Translations under genes and position numbers: made by a program
The notes under the pieces: generated by a model
What the model saw: the letters and a program-made list of their open reading frames with translations, nothing else
Told to the model about the DNA's origin: nothing
Database searches by the model: none
Assembly: GCA_024811115.1 (NCBI GenBank)
Contig: JAKOGH010000569.1
Location: forward strand, 1-21,661
Direction: 5' to 3'
Length of the DNA: 21,661 nt
Source of the DNA: Terana coerulea
Taxonomy: Eukaryota; Basidiomycota; Agaricomycetes; Polyporales; Phanerochaetaceae
Part shown: in pieces, positions 9,173 through 17,963 of the stretch
Layout: each line of letters opens with the position of its first letter
Position numbering within the stretch: the first letter of the stretch is position 1

Positions 9173-10362
9173 CTACGTCTCACTACGCGATGGTTTGGGA
9201 TCCTTGAACCGGTCACCCCACAACCCCGTCTGGAACATATTTCTGTTATCCAGCGCGAGTATTGTCCCAGCCGCGAGCAGCTCCAGCATCACCTGGCAGA
9301 CATAGAACGCTGCCTTCCCGCTCGGCGTGTTCTGCGACCCAGGTGCTCTGGAAGTTAATGACGTCGTCCAGTTGTGCATCGCTACGAGATGGTAAACTGC
9401 AATCATCATCTACAGCCCGTGCGTCAGCATTAGTCGCTTCCCAGTAACCACAGATTGACAGGTATAAGACGTACGAGGATGCTGGCGAGCACGGATATGA
9501 TGAACACGGCAATCCTGTTTATTTTGCGCACACATAGCAAGGCCCAAAATGCTGTTGCCTGCAAAGCGAAGAGGGATCCGAGTATAAAGCCCGTCGTGAC
9601 ATATCTACGGCGCAACATTTAGGGATTATTGCAGACGAGCTCTGAGTACTCGAAACCGCTCGTACCTCAACGTCTGGACACTTTCCCCATGGACGCGTCC
9701 GTGACGGCTTTGATATAGTTGTCGCCCAAAACGATACCGATGATGGCCGGAACCAGACCAACGACCGCGAGGACCTCGAACATGCGTCGGTACCGGTACC
9801 GCATCTGCGGCTGGTCTTGCTCCTCGAACACTGCAGGCACAAACTCCTTCGAGTCGCTGAGTACCGGCGACGTGGGCTCCTGGTTTTCAGCATTCCTGGC
9901 CGGGACGCCGCCGTCCTCTAGCACCGGTAATGGATCTACCGGCGGCTGCGGCGTGCCACCGTGCGTCGTGCGGACGACCAGGCATCGCAGGAGTATCACA
10001 AGGTGCTCGAACATGCCGACGTTGTAGCCGGCCGTGAACGAAACCTGGAAGTACTTCAGGAGCCCGTGGTTCGCAGCCTGCGACGGCGTGTTCGACTGCA
10101 TGGCTCGCAGTGAGAAAGTGACCACTCTGCCGCATCACGTTTAGCACGGCCTAAGGGCGACGAAGGAAAAGCGGACCAACCGCTCGATGGAGAAGCCCAG
10201 CACCCCAAAGTTTATGTACGTTCGCGTGCTCCGCCTGGCAATGCGATAGATGCCGAGGGACACTACGACAGCGTACAGAAACGCGAAGAGGATCGAGGGG
10301 CCCAGGTCGAGCCGGATAGGTAGCCCACCGATGGGTGCGGGAAACGGGACAGGAGAAGACAT
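9173..10362 (-). pseudogene. 7-transmembrane protein gene with single-base frameshift(s)
   Basis: Minus-strand gene starting MSSPVPFPAPIGGLPIRLDL at 10362. Exons are about 10362-10148, 10103-9666, 9604-9475 and 9409-9173. The last two introns (61 bp GTACGA...CGTAG with CTAAA branch; 65 bp GTACGT...CTGTAG with CTAAT branch) are well formed. Seven hydrophobic segments are visible: ILFAFLYAVVVSLGIY; NFGVLGFSIERLV; YFQVSFTAGYNVGMFEHLVI; VLAVVGLVPAIIGIVLG; TTGFILGSLFALQATAFWAL; AVFIISVLASILMMIAVYHL; FYVCQVMLELLAAGTILAL. The likely length is ~340 residues. The loop between TM3 and TM4 is long and Pro/Glu-rich. Frame is lost at the CCCC run 9685-9688: DASMGK must shift by one base to give ESVQTLRYVTTG, which then splices in phase. 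Intron 1 (44 bp GTGCTA...GCGAG) is also one base out of phase. I recognise it as a basidiomycete 7TM protein of unknown ligand, different from the neighbour at 7168. If the indels are sequence errors, the gene is intact. Confidence 0.7.
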
Positions 10363-10451
10363 AGATGAGATTCAGAGGGAAAGATACAAACTGAAAGAAA
10401 AAAAGAATGCGAGGTGAAAGGGACGTGTAGTAACGACGAGCTCACCTCTTC

Positions 10452-10457
10452 TTTATA
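10452..10457 (-). promoter_or_regulatory. TATA box of the 7TM gene
   Basis: Minus-strand TATAAA (TTTATA on plus) lies ~90 bp upstream of the ATG at 10362, followed by a pyrimidine-rich leader (CATTCTTTTTTTCTTTCAG), typical of fungal promoters. Confidence 0.5.
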
Positions 10458-11329
10458 CGTACTATTCAGACTATTGAAGGCATCGTACGCCCGCGCTGCG
10501 CCTATCGGTTACAATGCTGTGAAAGTGTGTGAGACTGCGCGCATAACTGGGACTGAATTGAGGGAAGGAAAGAACGCTGATTCGCTAGCACACCGTTCAG
10601 GCGGGCGCATCTCGGGGTCCGCCAGAAAGATTAGACCTGTTTAGAGCAAATGTGAGTAGAAGGAAGCTGCACGAGACTGCGGGGTAGGCGGTGTGGTAAA
10701 TTACGCAAGGATGGACGCAGAGAGGCAATGCCTGTGAGAGTATTCAATGCGCAGTCGGCCCGGCTTTACTACAGTAACACATGTCACTATCGAGGACGAG
10801 CATCACATGCTTTTCATTATTGGAACACGACCGTACGTCGTTTACTGACTTGTGCCGACTTCGTGATTCGTTATGACAACTCTCGCCGAGGAGTGGTGAG
10901 GCAAGACGCCGCCGTGGGAAGTGCGCTGTTAATCCACGAAGGGGTCGAGAAGAAGCATCAGCTCACCAGAAGCTATCAAACCGAACGCGATCTCGTCTCC
11001 TGGGAGTACTTGGTCGAGGAAAGGCGGCTTGAAAACAAAGTGTATTGTATACAATGGAGATGGAGACTTCGTCATGAGAAGCATTGAACGTAGGATCAGG
11101 GAAACTTTGGAACCAGATTGTGCTTGTGGGTTGAAATCATGATAAGGTTCCCAAAATGCATTTGTTATTGGAAGCCACGGCTAAGAAGGGAAGCAATGGA
11201 TTGCATGGTCCGTGTGAACGCTGCCGGAAACAGTACTCAAGAAGTACTGGAGTGTGCGCTACGAATGACAATCGGTCATTATTTACAGCTAGAGGTGTAG
11301 CACGATCCGTACCGTCACAACACTTGGAC
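10458..11329. other. Intergenic stretch, no supported gene
   Basis: The longest open frame (10728-11087, plus, 119 codons) has no recognisable motif or splice signal, and nothing around it indicates expression. This stretch holds the promoter side of the 7TM gene and the decayed 3' flank of the F-box pseudogene. Confidence 0.4.
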
Positions 11330-12271
11330 CAAGGCCCAGTAGGATAGGTGTACCCGGCACATTGATCGGTCTCAACCACGTCAAACTCAATATCTTGTCC
11401 ATATCTTGTCCATTCAGATAGCGCGCACACCGTCCCACCAAAAGACAATTCTTTCCAGGGTAGGTAATCCCGCAGCAATCGTGGGCAGTAGCGGGAGTTC
11501 ATTAGCTTTCTTGTGATGGCCGGACATCAGCGGACGCGGAGCCATTGCGCTGACTGACCCTGCCGGTAGCTCCAAATCTGAGGTCGCGGAGTTGAGGGAG
11601 CGCTGAGAGGTATGGCAGATATGGTTCCTGGTCTCGCAGGTCAGCACCGAATTTCAGCAGCGAAAGATCTGCGACGTACAGGAGTTGTATCTCGTGCAGA
11701 CCACGAGACAAACGCCTCCAAGTCAGGGAGGGCTCGGGTGGTTTCCTCAAGATCAGAAGGCAGTGGTCCGTTCATGATTCCGAGCGCCTTCATTGACGGG
11801 GCTGCCTGCAACGCAACCAGAAGAGCAGAGCGCCATGCAGGTAGCACAACTGGCCCTACAACTTCGTCGTAATTGTCGTCCACATCATCCCATTCGAAGG
11901 GATCCCAGAGTGCAAGCTCACGATTGAATTGTGGAATGATGAGTCGTGACAGATTTCTGGGGAAGCCGTTTGTGAGTGTCCAGACTGCCTGGTAGAAGGA
12001 ACACCGTAAAAACCGTAAGTGGGGAAGCACATCCTGGTCGGATGGCGGGGTTGACTCGTAGAGGCTGATCCCATTTTTGGCCGACAATTGTGGGCGACTG
12101 CTAGCTGTTCAATGGTAAAATTTGCTTCAAGGTATCGGTAGAGCACGTCAGGTTGTGAGCAGGTGATATAGACTGCAGGGTTTTGGAGATGAGAACAGCG
12201 GTGAGTAAGCCTGAGGGTTGGTCTGTGACTGAAGCTATGTTGTCCAGGACGTCGAATGGTAGAGATTTCAC
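11330..12271 (-). pseudogene. F-box/leucine-rich-repeat pseudogene (left paralogue)
   Basis: Minus strand. It starts with an F-box closely matching the right paralogue: KSLPFDVLDNIASVTDQPSG versus MESLPYDILENIVSVTDQPS. The start codon position (12271-12269) is GTG here instead of ATG. After SKTLQSI the sequence jumps to the region equivalent to the second exon of the paralogue (DVLYRYLEANFTIEQL against GALYRFFKTHSTIEEL), so the rest of exon 1, the intron and part of exon 2 are deleted. Two frameshifts follow before LPHLRFLRCSFYQAVWTL and PSMKALGIMNGPLPSDLEE. Downstream, repeat-like pieces persist in other frames (LPYLSALPQLRDLRFG, AAGLPTLERIVFWWDG, GQDIEFDVVETDQC), so this copy keeps a 3' tail that the right copy has lost. 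An 11-bp tandem duplication at 11390-11411 also shifts the tail. Intact F-box proteins supply substrate specificity to SCF ubiquitin ligases; this copy cannot. Confidence 0.8.
11390..11411. repeat. 11-bp tandem duplication
   Basis: ATATCTTGTCC occurs twice in a row within the tail of the F-box pseudogene. 11 is not a multiple of three, so it shifts the frame. Confidence 0.8.
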
Positions 12272-13269
12272 CTTCCTGTGCACATTGACCCACGGACTAA
12301 ACGGGAGATCGTATGTACTTGAAAGACCTTCATAGATGTCTGGGCAGAGACGACATGCAGCCGCCGATGATGTTGTGGTACCTACAAGAGCCTGCGGGCA
12401 TAGCCATGATATCCCTGCTGTCGCTCTTGGGTCGTCCATCGCGCCGAGAGCGATTGTATGCTCGGTTGCATGCGAGCAATCTGTGAGCGAAGTGTAAGCT
12501 GGAAGTGGGCGATGACGGTGTATGTGCCCTGGCCGATGTACCATATCCTACAGACCGAGTCGTCGCCGCCGATTCACAGGTTCAGATATACCCGCCATCA
12601 GCAGAGGTGGAGAACGTAGTGGATTCTGGCTGGCTGCTGCTGTTGAACGTTGATGAACGTTGTGCCCTCCATCGTGTGAGGGAAGCTGGAAGGCGGAGGG
12701 AGCTCAGGGAGGAAAAGACAAGTGTCACACGTCACGCCTCGGGTTAACGCGTGCCTTGTCCCGTTTGGGGCTTTGGCATCGGGCCGGTGGCGCCGCGGCT
12801 GGTTCACGGTGTCCCGCATCCCTGTGATGTCCTCAAGAGCTACTTGACTAATACGGAGGTGGGTCGTAGATATCTGACCTTTCGTTCAGAGCACTGCAAT
12901 TCCCATACTCATTCACCATTGTATGTTGTCGACATGTCATGTCCATGTCTGGCGCTACATGGAGACTTGGCCCAGGGCATGTAGTGACCTCGTTTTTCAA
13001 GTCAGTTAATTATTTTCCTCCAACTACCATTATACCCCTTTGTTCAAGCATTGCATAATATGGTTGCCCTCCGACCGCATTGTGTCGATTTGTTTGGGGT
13101 GCTTCATAGACCTACGAAGGATTGTTGAGGGCCATTGAGTTTTGGGGCTTGAAGGCCAGCGAACGGAACGACTACATATGAGCAAGGTGAGTACAAAGTG
13201 AACGACACGGACTTCGGATGCGCGCCTAACTGCATGGGTCACTGGGGCACTCAGTCCTTGTCCAAAGCA
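12272..13269. other. Intergenic stretch upstream of the F-box pseudogene
   Basis: No supported gene. The right paralogue shares homology just upstream of the start (S-TYDL...W). It also shares a block further upstream: GTGAGCGAAGTGTAAGCTGG at 12483-12502 resembles GTGAGCGAAGTGTGACCTGG at 15682-15701, so the duplication included promoter sequence. Other open frames (12505-12747 plus, 12598-12819 minus) have no motif. Confidence 0.45.
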
Positions 13270-13953
13270 TCATTGCATGCCGGACTCGGCACGCGCGGTG
13301 GTCATGGAAGAGACATTCCCCGTCTTGCGGTCGCCGTTCAAAGTAGACAGAGTGGAGTATCTGTCCTTCGCACCCTTGAACCCTGTGGTAAGAGTCTGAT
13401 CCTGGTCGCGGACCTGAGCAAGTTCCGATGTGCGGCTTGTGATGTTGCTGCGCTCGGCGTCAAGGTCACCGCGAAGCCTGCGCGTTTCACCTAGCAGCAG
13501 CAGCTTTCTCCTTAGGTTAGATCCGCTCCAAGCAGTCGGAGGTTGTGTCCTTCACAGCTTGTACAAGCTCATCCTCCGTCCGGACGCATGCGAAGTTTGC
13601 TGACTCCGCGTCCTTTACCGCCCTGCTATGATCGTCCGTTAGCTGCGCAAGCTGTGCGTGGAGCTGAGCAATTGCCCCCGCGAGCCGACCGGCTTGCTGA
13701 ACGCCACGAGCGTGGCTGCCGCTGCCTTGATCTGCTGGGCCGTAAGCCTTGCGGAAGTCTCGTCCCATTTCGCGTGGCTGTTCGGAGAGAAGACGAGTTT
13801 TGCGAGCAATTCTGAGCGGACCTCGTCATCGACGGTTCTGATCTCCAAATCGTTAATATTTGAATACTTACAATGACTCCACTCGAGACCACAGTTGGAA
13901 CGCGTTGCCACATACCTGCGCCCGTATCTGAGGCCTGCGGTACGGCGGCACAA
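13270..13953 (-). pseudogene. Broken coiled-coil protein gene
   Basis: The minus strand shows coherent, charged helical coding sequence spread over three frames. The first piece (to about 13710) reads TVDDEVRSELLAKLVFSPNS and WDETSARLTAQQIKAAAATL. The second (13768-13517) reads QQAGRLAGAIAQLHAQLAQL through VRTEDELVQAVKDTTSDCLE. The third ends at a stop at 13270 and reads ETRRLRGDLDAERSNITSRT and SELAQVRDQDQTL. Heptad-like Leu/Ala spacing suggests a coiled coil. A possible intron (GTAAGT...ATCAG) lies near 13872-13830. At least two frameshifts make it a pseudogene or a mis-sequenced gene. I do not recognise the family. It sits directly at the 3' end of the right F-box gene, where the paralogue homology stops. 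Confidence 0.5.
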
Positions 13954-15422
13954 TCAGCCGCTCAAGAAGCTGTGGCCTACAGGGGTTGTACCTGGTGCAG
14001 GCCATGACTGGAACTCTTCCAGGTCGGGGAGGGCTCGGATGACCTCTTCAATGTCGACAGGTAGTGGTCCGTTCGAGATTCCGAGAGCCTTGATTGACGG
14101 AGCTGCGTGCAACGCAACCAGGAGAGCACGACGCCAAGGAGATGGCACTGCGATGTTTCCGTGCTCGTCTTGGGCCTCATTTCCGTCGTTATCCCAGCCA
14201 AAGTAGTCCCAGAGTACAATCTCACGACTAAACTCTGGAACGATGAGTCGCGATAGGTTTTTGCCGATGCCATTGGTGATCATCCAAGCTGCTTGGTAGG
14301 AGGAACATTGCAGCGACTTCAAACGAGGGAGCACATTCCGGTCGGCTGGCGGTGTGTCAACCAGTAGAGGCTGGTTCCATTTTCTGCCGACAATCGTGGG
14401 CGACAGCTCCAATTCCTCGATGGTGGAATGTGTCTTGAAAAATCGGTAAAGCGCGCCTGGTAGGCATGAAAAGCCCGAGATGAGACGGAGGATGCGAAGG
14501 TGGGGCCAATTCACGGTGCGAAAGAGATGCGAGAGAGTTCCTGGAACGTTGAGATGTGCGTGCAAGTCAAGCGACAGAATGAGTGTCTGTAATGTCGTTA
14601 AAATTATGCCGAAAACGATCGAAAGTAGCGGTTGTACCTCTAGCTCCGAGTTTGCCATCAGCATTTCGCCAAAATCTCGAATATCTGGAGTTTCGGACAC
14701 AGAATCATAGGCGTGTGTATGCAGACGGAGTTTCTTCAGTCCCCTGATTTTCAGGAACTGTCGCAAGAGTGAGCATCAATTCTGCATAGCGCAGACTCAC
14801 ATACCGTTGGCTGTTTGACTATGGATGTAATTGGACCAAGGATATGATCGTCATCTTCGGGTGTCCGCGCATCATTTCCAACATCGAGAATCTGAAGTTC
14901 CGTGACAGTGTGAAGGTCGCCCAGGGCACTCCACAGGTCGTGTTCTCCGCTCAGCAGAGGAGGAGGGAGCCTTCTCCAGCCAAACCGGCGCAGCGAGCTC
15001 ATCCTACGGACCGCGGCAACGAGAGCCCGTTCATTCGCAATGACGGCATCGTATGTCTGACGAAACCATACACCAGCTGCATCCGCTTCATAGTGAGGTG
15101 CTAGCGAGGCAGGTACCAGTGAGACAGGTATCCGGAACTCCATGGCAAGCACCCATATGGGCATGCGCTCGACGGCAGCGAGGTCATCCTCAGGTAGTAT
15201 CTCCACCTCCCGGACTTTGGATGCGTTAAGGTCATCTATGCGGGAAAGCCAGGAGCAGAGCAGGGAGGACGTTGACAACTGGAACCGGAGAAGTCGGTAC
15301 GGGAGGTGCAAGCAGGCGATAGAGGACAGGGTTTTCGAGGTGAGAGCAAGGGCGAGTAAGTCTGAGGGTTGGTCTGTGACTGAGACTATGTTCTCCAGGA
15401 TGTCGTATGGCAGGGATTCCAT
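13954..15422 (-). CDS. F-box protein with leucine-rich-repeat-like C-terminus (right paralogue)
   Basis: Two exons: 15422-14805 (206 codons) and 14757-13954 (267 codons and stop). They are joined across a 47-bp intron (GTATGT...GCGACAG, branch TGCTCAC) in phase 0, giving 473 residues. The start MESLPYDILENIVSVTDQPS opens the F-box (residues ~1-40, with DLLALALTSKTLSSI), the part that binds Skp1 in SCF ubiquitin ligases. The rest has leucine-rich segments, e.g. FLKIRGLKKLRLH, TTLQTLILSLDL, WPHLRILRLISGF, STIEELEL and APSIKALGISNGPL. These are degenerate repeats as in fungal F-box proteins and presumably recognise a substrate. Reading can extend upstream without ATG, so 15422 is preferred. The end is odd: homology to the left paralogue stops at ~13980, and the last residues (GTTPVGHSFLSG) run into unrelated sequence. 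The protein therefore lacks the tail the paralogue remnant keeps. The frame is open; function is inferred from the F-box only. Confidence 0.75.
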
Positions 15423-15721
15423 CTTCGTGCTGAAGTCGATCCACCGACCAGACGAAAGGTCATATGTACTTCCAAGAGATATCAAATTACGGGCGCGGGT
15501 GGTAGCCGTTTACATCTGTGTCGGACTCCTGGGAGACTGAGATCAGTGTGAGATGCAGTATGAACGATGCGCCGATACTCCAGACGCTACAGTATGTTAC
15601 GCACAACTAAGAGCTCGCTGTTGCGTTTGTGTCCTCTATTAAGAAGGTAAATGAGAGCCCAGTTACATATGAGCGACATGTGAGCGAAGTGTGACCTGGG
15701 AAGTGGGCAATACCTGACGAT
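15423..15721. other. Upstream region of the F-box gene
   Basis: No gene seen. It contains the block at 15682-15701 shared with the region upstream of the left F-box copy and ends in the 8-bp target duplication (15714-15721) of the adjacent element. No clear TATA box was found. Confidence 0.4.
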
Positions 15722-16405
15722 CAGAAAGACTGTGAAATGGTGATTCTCCTTTTCTCCCGGAGAATGGGAGAATGCGGCAATGCCCGGGCGTGACCATCAC
15801 GTCACAGCCACTTTATCCCTCCCGATAACCCAAATACGGCTCCCTGGCGGGATAGCGCTAGCCCCGTATCATTGCCTTTTAAGTAGGTCTCCGGAAGCGC
15901 CTCACACCTCAGCTTCAAAGCTGGCCCTCCGACGAGAAAGAAGCATGTGTTTGAGGGTTTGAAATGTATCAGATAATTTATCAGTATATTTCCGCTATTA
16001 TACAGCAGGCAAACGATATTGGAGGCAGGCATTCCAGTCACAGCGCAAGTTATACATAGCGCCGACTGTATTCAGACTGCAAGGGTGCTCAACTAGCACT
16101 ATATTAGTGCTTGACTTGGCTTGAAAGAGCGCAAAATTAATTAGGCATAATTTGGTAGCGGAATAGGAATGATTTAATCACTACGAGGTGGTATACTAAC
16201 CCTGCACCGACGTCCAACGTCGAGCAGCGGTTGAGCGGCAAACAGTAGTACCTAAACGGGGCAAGGCGGATCAAGCGCAAGTCCCAATTCAGCCGCTTGA
16301 ACGCGATCGCCGTGACAGAGGCTAACAAGCGCCCCTCCCCAATTCTCTCAATTCTCCCAATTCTCCCAATTCTCCTGGGAGAATCACCATTTCCCAGACG
16401 TCCTC
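15722..16405. mobile_element. hAT-like non-autonomous DNA transposon with 8-bp TSD
   Basis: A 684-bp stretch is flanked by the exact 8-bp direct repeat CTGACGAT (15714-15721 and 16406-16413). Its ends form an inverted repeat. The left end reads CAGAAAGACTGTGAAATGG followed by TGATTCTCC. The right end in reverse complement reads GAGGACGTCTGGGAAATGG followed by TGATTCTCC. The inner ~16 bases match exactly and the outer 12 are diverged. Subterminal repeats of ATTCTCCCA/TGGGAGAAT occur at both ends, four in a row at ~16337-16378. No transposase is encoded. An 8-bp duplication with CAG-type ends and subterminal repeats is the hAT pattern; the assignment is inference from structure. Confidence 0.68.
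16337..16378. repeat. Short tandem repeat of CAATTCTCCC units
   Basis: Four near-identical ~10-bp units (CAATTCTCTC, CAATTCTCCC, CAATTCTCCC, CAATTCTCCT) lie just inside the right end of the hAT-like element. The left end has inverted relatives (GGAGAATGGGAGAATG). They are candidate transposase-binding repeats. Confidence 0.75.
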
Positions 16406-16413
16406 CTGACGAT

Positions 16414-17224
16414 GGTGATGGCGGAGGACTGGAGACGCAAACTGTCACAAGTCACAGGCAACAGCTTGAAACGCGTCCGTGACGTGTCCCGTTCGTGCGT
16501 CTTCTTCTCGTCCTTCCATCCGACAACGGCGAGCCATACCCAGATCGTCGCGTTCGTCGCGTCTAGTATGGTGCTCATCGCGTACCACGTTGCTCAGACA
16601 GCTTTACCGAGGCGAACGGGGACGCGCTGAACGCTAATATTAAACGTCGACGACCATGTAAATCGCGACCGCACATTCTTGTACGCATTGTTATTCCTCG
16701 GGACTGGGAATGGCCTCATCTTACTCACTTTTCTAGCATCTCAACGTTAGCAAGATGTGCTCCAGGAGAGGTACCCTCGTTGGCCGCCGCATCATGGAAA
16801 ACGCTGGAAAGACTGCAGAGAGCCGTGCGTGCCCTTCTGGTTGAACCTCGGCATCGTAAGCCCTAGTCAGTATATTATGCACGAATCTAAACATTCATGG
16901 TGAGTGCACTCGAAACAACAGTTGGACCACGCTGCCACGTACCCGCGCTGGTGGCACATCAGCCGCTCTACTGGAAGATGGTGCATACCGTCGTGAGCGT
17001 GTCGTGATTGTGGGCGACTGCGTAAGTACGGGGATGATCCCTGCGCCTCGGCGCATCTACAGACAGCAAGCTGGAGCCAGCGCGTGCCCGTGTAACTGGC
17101 TGTCGATGTTAACATCCTATTTCCTTCTGACCGCGCAACGCTGTGACAGATTGGTGTCCATTGGCGCGACACTGAGTTGTAATTTTGGATGTCCACCTGC
17201 TCAAGTGGTAACGCGGAAGAAGGG
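16414..17224. other. Non-coding stretch with a dispersed repeat copy
   Basis: No supported gene. A 72-codon plus-strand frame from 16412 has a hydrophobic segment (IVAFVASSMVLIAYHVA), but its start lies in the target duplication and there is no other evidence. At 16903-16968 lies a diverged copy of the block at 13876-13960. Confidence 0.35.
16903..16968. repeat. Diverged copy of the block at 13876-13960
   Basis: Both blocks contain GAxTxCACTCGAxACxACAGTTGG, GCxACxTACCxGCG and end in GGCACA...TCAGCCGCTC. About 80% of bases match by eye over the first ~45, and the spacer between the parts differs in length. On the minus strand both encode WQRxPTVVSS. One copy sits at the breakpoint of the right F-box gene, the other ~3 kb away. 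Confidence 0.55.
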
Positions 17225-17230
17225 TATAAG
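17225..17230 (+). promoter_or_regulatory. TATA box of the secreted-protein gene
   Basis: TATAAG lies ~205 bp before the ATG at 17435, followed by a CT-rich leader (17330-17356). The distance includes a probable 5'-UTR intron. Confidence 0.45.
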
Positions 17231-17358
17231 TACCAGTGAGGTTCTGGGAGAAATTCTTCAGCACTGGTGCCACCTTCCGTCCACTTCACGATACTTACTA
17301 TTCTATTTTACCTTCGCTTCAAGCCAACTTTACTCTCCACTCCTTTCTCTTTTCACCC

Positions 17359-17415
17359 GTATGTATCTTCCCCTTACCGATACGGTCGGCTCTCCCTGAT
17401 CTGATCCCCTTACAG
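17359..17415 (+). other. Probable 5'-UTR intron
   Basis: GTATGT...CCTTACAG, 57 bp, with a CTGAT branch-like sequence ~18 bp before the acceptor, ending 19 bp upstream of the ATG at 17435. The size and signals match the coding introns in the window. Confidence 0.5.
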
Positions 17416-17434
17416 AATTTGTTCATCGTTTATA

Positions 17435-17963
17435 ATGCATTTTCAAGCCTTCTTCGCTCTCGCTCTTCTCTTTGTGCCCTGCACCGTCCTCGGCGCCCCT
17501 ATCATTGATACCAAGGTCAGTACGAGCGGTCTATAAACAAGCTGAATTTACTCACACGCATATATGCTTCGCCATAACGACAGACCCATGTTTCTCGTGC
17601 CGTCTCAGCTGTATACACGTTCTCGGGTGAACTGGCCATCAAGCCTCTGTTACCTGGACAAACTGTCACACAATATGTGCCACAAACAATCGCCCAACAG
17701 CTTGTCCAGCCTGTGCTTGACGCAGCCATGTTGCCGTTGGGGCTCCCAGATGTCCTGCTCGTGGACGTGACGCAGGGCTATCATAAGAGCGCATCGGACG
17801 GTCAGAGCCATGTTACGTTCAAATTCTCCGCTCCCCCCCTGCCACCGGGCAATGCGTGGGACACGCATATGAGATGCGAGGCGGTTTCGGCAAGATCTGG
17901 GACGGCAAGCACAAGCTGATCTGGGTGCGTACAGACAGGTCTGCGAGCCTGGCAAACCGCTGA
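17435..17963 (+). pseudogene. Small secreted protein gene, probable 3' frameshift
   Basis: Exon 1 (17435-17515) encodes a signal peptide, MHFQAFFALALLFVPCTVLG, with likely cleavage before APIIDTK. A 68-bp intron (GTCAGT...ACGACAG, branch CTCAC, 17516-17583) joins in phase 0 to exon 2, which starts THVSRAVSAVYTFSGELAIK. It continues through VPQTIAQQLVQPVLDAAMLP, DVLLVDVTQGYHKS and HVTFKFSAPPLPPG. In that frame the end at 17919 (ARSGTASTS) is low-complexity. Shifting one base near 17879 gives GGFGKIWDGKHKLIWVRTDR and a stop at 17961-17963, which looks far more like real protein, so a one-base deletion is likely. The intended product is ~160 residues, secreted, with a single Cys after the signal peptide. 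I do not recognise a family. Without the frameshift it would be a normal gene. Confidence 0.6.

Noticed and set aside
10728..11087. 119-codon plus-strand open frame
   Set aside because: No recognisable domain, no promoter or intron evidence, and composition unlike the supported genes.
16412..16630. Small plus-strand membrane protein
   Set aside because: One hydrophobic stretch only, a start located in the transposon target duplication, and no splice or promoter evidence.
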